From: Paenibacillus sp. MMS18-CY102
GTDB lineage: Bacteria; Bacillota; Bacilli; Paenibacillales; Paenibacillaceae
Reading direction: 5' to 3'
Length of the DNA: 64,000 nucleotides
Assembly: GCF_009789195.1 (NCBI RefSeq)
Contig: NZ_WSTC01000023.1
Location: forward strand, 35,473-99,472
Below the pieces are notes generated by a model, which was not told the origin of the DNA, made no database searches, and saw only the letters and a list, made by a program, of their open reading frames with translations. The first letter of the stretch is position 1. Each line of letters opens with the position of its first letter. Of the stretch, positions 59,868 through 64,000 are shown in pieces. A program made the translations under genes and the position numbers.

Positions 59868-61744
59868 GCCCTATAACAACATGGAGTTTACAAGCATCTC
59901 CATACGGATATGCAGGAAGCTACTATTATGAATTAGGCTATGCCGGCGGATTAGCTGTCATATGCGTTGGCAACAATGCTAGCAATTATAATTATGAAAT
60001 CAATAACCTAGGCGGCGGACTAGTCGCACTGAAGGATACGAAAACAGGCTGGTACTGGAACAGCCATTATAATGACGGCATGATGTTATGGAATAACCGG
60101 GATCATAATTTTACTTCCGATCAAATCGGAGACGAGCAGAAGTTTAAGCTTATTAATTGCGGACATGGCGAAGTAGCGTTTCAATGCGCTGCTGGCCACT
60201 TCGCCGGACAGTACATCGAAGTGAAAAATGAGGGCTGGTATCCAGTCAACTGGGGTTTTGGGAAAGCAACTGTGAGCATTGGGCAAGAATCCAAATTTAA
60301 GGTGGATGGCGATCTTCTGCCGATCTTGATCGTGACGAATTCAGCACGGGATCTGGATTTGTCCGGCAAAGACTTATCCGGTTTGACCCTCGACAACGCC
60401 GATCTGACGAATGCTGTTTTCCGCAATGCAAACTTTAGCCAAGTCCGATCCTATGAAAATGCGCAATTCGTCTCTGCTAATTTGCAGCAAGCCATCTTCG
60501 ACGGCAAGAGCTTGCATGGGGCGAACTTCACGCATGCCGATTTCACTGGGACGAACCTGACGAAGATTTTGCCATCATCTGCGCAGCTGTCCTCAGCCAT
60601 ACTGGCTGGAGCTAATCTAACTGGCGTTAATCTGTCTACATCTAACCTGACAAACGCAAATTTGACAGGCGCGATTTTGGATGGAGCCAATCTGAGCGGA
60701 GCGGACTTGTCAGGCGCTGACCTGACTGGCGCGTCTTTGATCAACACGATATTTGATGGCGCAATCATGCATCATACGAAGTTTAACCGTTGTGATCTAA
60801 CGACAGCTTCCTTCAGCTATCCGCCTGACTTTACCCGCGCCGAGACTGACCGCACTTCTTTCTTGCAGGCTACCGTGCCTTATAAGATTTTAGGCAATAA
60901 CTGGTCTTATCTAGATTTGTCCGATGCCAAGCTCACGGATATCCCAGACACTGTATCAGACTTGAACGCGGATTATGCGTTGCTGCCAGACGGACTTGAT
61001 TTGAGCAAAAAAGACCTTAAAGGCGCTTCATTCAAAGGCACCCGCATGTATGAGCTTCAGCTCCAGCATGCTAACTTGGAGAAGGCCCAGCTCACGCATG
61101 CGAAGCTGAAAGGGGCAAAGCTAATTGGCGCCAATCTGACGCTCGCTAACTTAGACAGTGCATACTTGATCTCTGAGAGTAAAACTCAGCTGCATAAGGA
61201 TTCGAACAAGCATGAAGCCGCTGTCATGTCGGAAGCGTTCATGATTAATACGAATCTCACAGGTGCTTTCTGTGATGGCGTTGACTTCTCCGGCGCTTTG
61301 TTCTTCACTTATGCGGGGCTTGATCCTGATAAAAAAGCGACAGCGAAGGGCGCAACGATGAACCAAGCGAAATTCAATAAGGCGATTTTGATTCAGGCAG
61401 AATTTGATGGCACTCAGCAGGGGGGCAGCGATTTTAGCGAAGCGACGATGGTCGGAGCGAGCTTCAAGCAAGCACAATTGATTCCAGCCTCATTGCCGCC
61501 TAATCCGGATGCAAGCTTCTATGGCGCTGACATACGAGGGGCTGACTGTACCGGCGCGAACATGGATGGGCTCGATTTGCGGTCTGCGCAGATCTCCACC
61601 CAATCCGGGGAATATAACAATGTTTATAAGGATTTTTATGGAAATCCGATTCCAGTTATTTTACAATATTCGGTCACAGTGCTAGGCAACACGACTGGCA
61701 GCACCACATGCGCGGATGGCTCCAAAGGGCCTTGCCATCTGTAG
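59864..61744 (+). CDS. pentapeptide-repeat protein (module copy 2)
   Basis: A 626-residue protein. Residues ~1-150 form a beta-rich domain (GYAGGLAVICVGNNA; TGWYWNSHYNDG) that resembles a beta-trefoil or fascin-like fold. Residues ~160-570 are pentapeptide repeats (ANLTGANL type), interrupted near 350-385 by the linker SYLDLSDAKLTDIPDTVSD shared with copy 1. It ends TTCADGSKGPCHL, like CPSSESGPC in copy 1. No signal peptide. The function is unknown; the fixed pairing with the large protein suggests a complex. Confidence 0.85.
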   Translation: MSPITTWSLQASPYGYAGSYYYELGYAGGLAVICVGNNASNYNYEINNLGGGLVALKDTKTGWYWNSHYNDGMMLWNNRDHNFTSDQIGDEQKFKLINCGHGEVAFQCAAGHFAGQYIEVKNEGWYPVNWGFGKATVSIGQESKFKVDGDLLPILIVTNSARDLDLSGKDLSGLTLDNADLTNAVFRNANFSQVRSYENAQFVSANLQQAIFDGKSLHGANFTHADFTGTNLTKILPSSAQLSSAILAGANLTGVNLSTSNLTNANLTGAILDGANLSGADLSGADLTGASLINTIFDGAIMHHTKFNRCDLTTASFSYPPDFTRAETDRTSFLQATVPYKILGNNWSYLDLSDAKLTDIPDTVSDLNADYALLPDGLDLSKKDLKGASFKGTRMYELQLQHANLEKAQLTHAKLKGAKLIGANLTLANLDSAYLISESKTQLHKDSNKHEAAVMSEAFMINTNLTGAFCDGVDFSGALFFTYAGLDPDKKATAKGATMNQAKFNKAILIQAEFDGTQQGGSDFSEATMVGASFKQAQLIPASLPPNPDASFYGADIRGADCTGANMDGLDLRSAQISTQSGEYNNVYKDFYGNPIPVILQYSVTVLGNTTGSTTCADGSKGPCHL

Positions 61745-61768
61745 CAGTCTAGTGCATTGCAAGCTACA

Positions 61769-61817
61769 AAAAACAGGAAGATGCGTTCCAGTCGGGCGCA
61801 GCTTCCTGTTTTTCTAT
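61769..61817 (+). terminator. terminator of module copy 2
   Basis: AAAACAGGAAG with CTTCCTGTTTT and a T run. Confidence 0.8.
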
Positions 61818-62026
61818 TAAATGCCTTCAGCTCTTAACAGACCCGCTTAACAATCATTCAAATGAATTAGCCGACGGCAACGAAAAAACAAAGTATTATG
61901 TGAGCATGAATCTCCTCGACAATGATGACAAACTTGTAAGCTTTTTCATGATAGCAGACGCCCAATTCGCTATGTTATCAAAGTAAATCAAGGATTCAGC
62001 TTGCCTACGAATTGTTGAACAAATGT
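61818..62026. other. gap between module copy 2 and the glucanase gene
   Basis: No supported gene. A short plus-strand frame ending TAA at about 61984 has protein-like composition (KTKYYVSMNLLDNDDKLVSFFMIADAQF) but no start with a ribosome binding site; it may be a gene remnant. Confidence 0.3.
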
Positions 62027-62074
62027 AAAATGAACAAAGGCTGCCGATTGCAATCGGCGGCCTTTGTTCATTTC
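62027..62074 (-). terminator. glucanase gene terminator
   Basis: A long near-perfect stem (AAATGAACAAAGG with CCTTTGTTCATTT) usable on both strands. Confidence 0.8.
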
Positions 62075-62093
62075 AATTCATTTTAATGAGCCA

Positions 62094-63344
62094 TCAGAGT
62101 TTGACTAACGTCCATTTTTGCGCGCCAGTTCCATTGTCAGTCCAGATTTGGACGTTCGTTCCGTCGGCTGTGCCCGAAGAGGAGACATCGAGCGCTTTGC
62201 CGCTATTCGTGTTTATGAGCTTATAGGTGCCGTCCCCGTTCTGGACGATATTCCACTTCTGAGCACCGTTCCCTAAGTCAGTCCAGGCTTGCACATTGGT
62301 TCCGTCGGATGTCCCGGCACCTGAAACGTCGAGTGCGAGGGTGCTGTTTACATTAATGAGTTTGTAGGAACCGTCCGCGTTTTGGTACAGCGTCCATTTT
62401 TGCGCACCAGATCCGTTATCCGACCAGATTTGAACGTTCGTGCCTGGCGCCGTGCCAGCTCCAGCTACATCTAACGCTTTTCCGCTAGTTGCGTTAATCA
62501 ATTTGTACGTGCCGCCATTGACGATGCCGGAGGAGGGAGGAGTTGTGCCGCCGTCTTGGTACACTCTGACGTAATCGACGAACATTTTGGCAGGGAAGGC
62601 GGTTGAGCCGTCCGGTGAGCCCGGCCAATTGCCGCCAACCGCCATATTCAGCAGAATGAAATGGTTTTTGTGGAACTCTTCAGTTGAGTTTACATTGTTC
62701 GCAATATTGGCTTCCTTGAACTGGACGCCGTCGATGAACCATTTGATCGCGCTTGATGTCCATTCGATGGAATAGACATGATATTGTGTAACGTCAACCG
62801 AATGGCTAGCGCCGCCATAGGATGCGTGGCCATTAACGTCCCAATGGATATAGCCATGCGTGTTGTTCTCGTTATTGACATGTTCCATGATATCGATTTC
62901 ACCGCTCTTCGGCCATCCGACTGTTCCGATGTCCGAGCCGAGTGTCCAGAAAGCAGGCCATAAGCCTTGCCCTTTGGGCATTTTAATTCTTGCTTCGATC
63001 TTGCCATATTTAAAGCTTTGCTTCCCTTGCGACTTCAGCCGGGCAGACGTGTAGTTCATGCCGCCGTATGATTCTTTTCTGGCCTCAATGACTAAGTTGC
63101 CGTTCTCGATCCTAGCGTTCTCCGAACGGTTCGTGTAATACTCCAGTTCGTTATTGCCCCAGCCGCCGCTGCCTGTGCCCGTCTCGAATGACCAATTGTT
63201 CCCATCAATTGCAGTGCCGTTAAATTCATCGCTCCATACGAGATTATAGGCTGCATTTGCTGTCGAGATGGGAACTAATGCTGCAATAAGGGAAAGAATA
63301 AGCGTAAAAACAAACAGCCTCGTGCCTTTAAATAAACGATTCAT
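62094..63344 (-). CDS. secreted GH16 endo-beta-1,3(4)-glucanase with ricin-type lectin domain
   Basis: A 416-residue secreted enzyme. The signal peptide covers residues ~1-31 (LILSLIAALVPISTANA). The GH16 domain (~32-265) has the catalytic motif EIDIMEH (Glu149, Asp151, Glu154); the extra Met is the beta-bulge of laminarinase-type members, so beta-1,3-glucan is the likely substrate. Residues ~275-416 hold three ricin B-type repeats (GTNVQIWSDNGSGAQKW), which bind sugars. AAAGGAGG precedes the ATG. A cre-type site upstream suggests repression by CcpA on good carbon sources. Confidence 0.95.
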   Translation of the reverse strand: MNRLFKGTRLFVFTLILSLIAALVPISTANAAYNLVWSDEFNGTAIDGNNWSFETGTGSGGWGNNELEYYTNRSENARIENGNLVIEARKESYGGMNYTSARLKSQGKQSFKYGKIEARIKMPKGQGLWPAFWTLGSDIGTVGWPKSGEIDIMEHVNNENNTHGYIHWDVNGHASYGGASHSVDVTQYHVYSIEWTSSAIKWFIDGVQFKEANIANNVNSTEEFHKNHFILLNMAVGGNWPGSPDGSTAFPAKMFVDYVRVYQDGGTTPPSSGIVNGGTYKLINATSGKALDVAGAGTAPGTNVQIWSDNGSGAQKWTLYQNADGSYKLINVNSTLALDVSGAGTSDGTNVQAWTDLGNGAQKWNIVQNGDGTYKLINTNSGKALDVSSSGTADGTNVQIWTDNGTGAQKWTLVKL

Positions 63345-63450
63345 AATGAGCCTCCTTTAGTATGATGGCCATTCAACATTGAGGTTCCATCTTCGCTGAG
63401 AGGATTTCAGTTTCACCTCCGATTCCAGATTTAAATCGTTTTCATAATAA

Positions 63451-63463
63451 TGAAGCGCTTTCA
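63451..63463 (-). promoter_or_regulatory. CcpA cre-type site upstream of the glucanase gene
   Basis: On the minus strand TGAAAGCGCTTCA matches the catabolite-responsive consensus TGAAARCGYTTCA. It is about 110 bases before the start. A weaker relative (TGAAAACGATTT) lies nearer, at about 63432-63443. The rest of 63345-63656 shows no gene. Confidence 0.7.
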
Positions 63464-63656
63464 CAAAGAGTTTACCATGTGGCAAGCTATGATCTAAATA
63501 GGATATAAAACCTAAACTTGAACTGTTTAGTTTAAGCATTCCGGCCTGGCTGCTGTCGAAATGTCGAGAAAACTAATAAATTGCACCAACTGAATAAGAT
63601 GAGTGAAATCCACCATAATAGTCAAGTACACCCAGCTCTAGAATGGAGGATAAAGC

Positions 63657-63839
63657 ATGTTTGAAAACCTTGAAAGCAACTATGATTGTGCGAATGCAAG
63701 CGAGGATCTGCATCAGCTTAAGCAGCAACTTGAAGCGCTTCGTGAACAGCAAGCGGATAGCAAAGAGTCCCAGGAAGCGATCAACCGTCTTGAAAATCAA
63801 ATCTCGTTCATTTTTAACAAATGCGATATTAACCATTAG
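63657..63839 (+). CDS. small coiled-coil protein
   Basis: A 60-residue acidic protein with heptads (LHQLKQQLEALREQQADSKESQEAINRLENQI) that predict one coiled coil. It has two cysteines (Cys11, Cys56). GGAGGA is 6 bases before the ATG, and a terminator follows. No family recognised; both signals make a real small gene likely. Confidence 0.65.
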   Translation: MFENLESNYDCANASEDLHQLKQQLEALREQQADSKESQEAINRLENQISFIFNKCDINH

Positions 63840-63855
63840 TGTAATTTTGAACAAG

Positions 63856-63880
63856 AGGCCGCATCCTTGCGGCTTTTCGT
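63856..63880 (+). terminator. terminator after the small coiled-coil gene
   Basis: GCCGCA-TCCT-TGCGGC then TTTTC. Confidence 0.75.
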
Positions 63881-63946
63881 ATTATCAGGTCAGCCAGACA
63901 TTTCTGGTTGGCCTATTTTTATAGGCGGTCTATGATGGCGATAGCC

Positions 63947-64000
63947 GGGAGAACGTGCGGCTTTTAGGGGCGCTGACTCCGTAATAAAAACTGTTCTCCC
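63947..64000. repeat. short inverted repeat at the right edge
   Basis: GGGAGAAC (63947-63954) and GTTCTCCC (63993-64000) are inverted copies; the second is cut by the window edge, so the full unit is not visible. Confidence 0.35.

Noticed and set aside
61818..61986. Short plus-strand frame ending KTKYYVSMNLLDND...
   Set aside because: No start signal; at best a remnant, so it is mentioned only in the intergenic entry.
63357..63539. A 60-codon minus-strand frame upstream of the glucanase gene
   Set aside because: It overlaps the cre site and promoter region and lacks a ribosome binding site.

Overview
The window looks like chromosomal DNA of a facultatively anaerobic, spore-former-type Bacillota, most likely Paenibacillus or a close relative (Paenibacillaceae). 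This rests on strong AGGAGG-type ribosome binding sites, hairpin plus U-tract terminators, an Fnr with a C-terminal cysteine cluster, an NreABC-like nitrate sensing set, YolD, a GH16 glucanase with a CcpA cre-type site, and a dispersed palindromic intergenic repeat of the TAACGGAC...TTATTT type. No rRNA, tRNA or CRISPR array was recognised.

Layout. 1-5930: small housekeeping and accessory genes (SUKH-type fragment, ArsR/AHSA1 pair, VOC protein, a gene broken by an in-frame stop, small membrane proteins, mqo). 6062-11326: a two-gene module of unknown function, a ~1090-residue protein with a hydrophobic middle and NHL-like propeller C-terminus followed by a ~660-residue pentapeptide-repeat protein. 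A diverged second copy sits at 56796-61744. 11806-12539: palindromic repeats. 12540-16017: a lipoprotein resembling signal peptidase I but lacking its catalytic residues, and an MFS exporter divergent from a LysR gene. 16287-21251: a compact four-gene operon that looks biosynthetic (esterase, BtrH-like domain fused to a carrier domain, adenylating enzyme, PhyH-type dioxygenase). 21520-24018: aldo/keto reductase, alcohol dehydrogenase and MerR regulator behind a MerR-type promoter.

24446-28629 is a mobile insertion: an IS66 element with a decayed tnpC plus about 1.9 kb of cargo, the whole block bounded by IS66-type ends and a perfect 8-bp target duplication TTGAGTCC. A deleted IS110-family transposase gene follows.

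30004-52503 is an anaerobic nitrogen and fermentation island: narK, two DUF3147 membrane proteins, an atypical nitrate reductase operon (NarI-like membrane protein, Nas/Nap-type molybdenum subunit, 4Fe-4S subunit, Tat-exported Rieske protein, three small genes), a Ric-type hemerythrin, nirBD with a hemerythrin protein, adhE, a MobA-like protein, pflB/pflA, fnr, and nreA/nreC/nreB. Eight Crp/Fnr-type dyads precede these genes, several placed 21-22 bases upstream of a -10 hexamer, so Fnr encoded in the same island probably controls nitrate uptake, nitrate and nitrite reduction, nitrosative repair and mixed-acid fermentation together.

52526-63839: cupin protein, a histidine-rich lipoprotein behind a promoter with two CsoR-like operators, a leucine-rich-repeat protein, YolD, argC, the second copy of the two-gene module, a secreted GH16 beta-glucanase with ricin-type lectin repeats, and a small coiled-coil protein.
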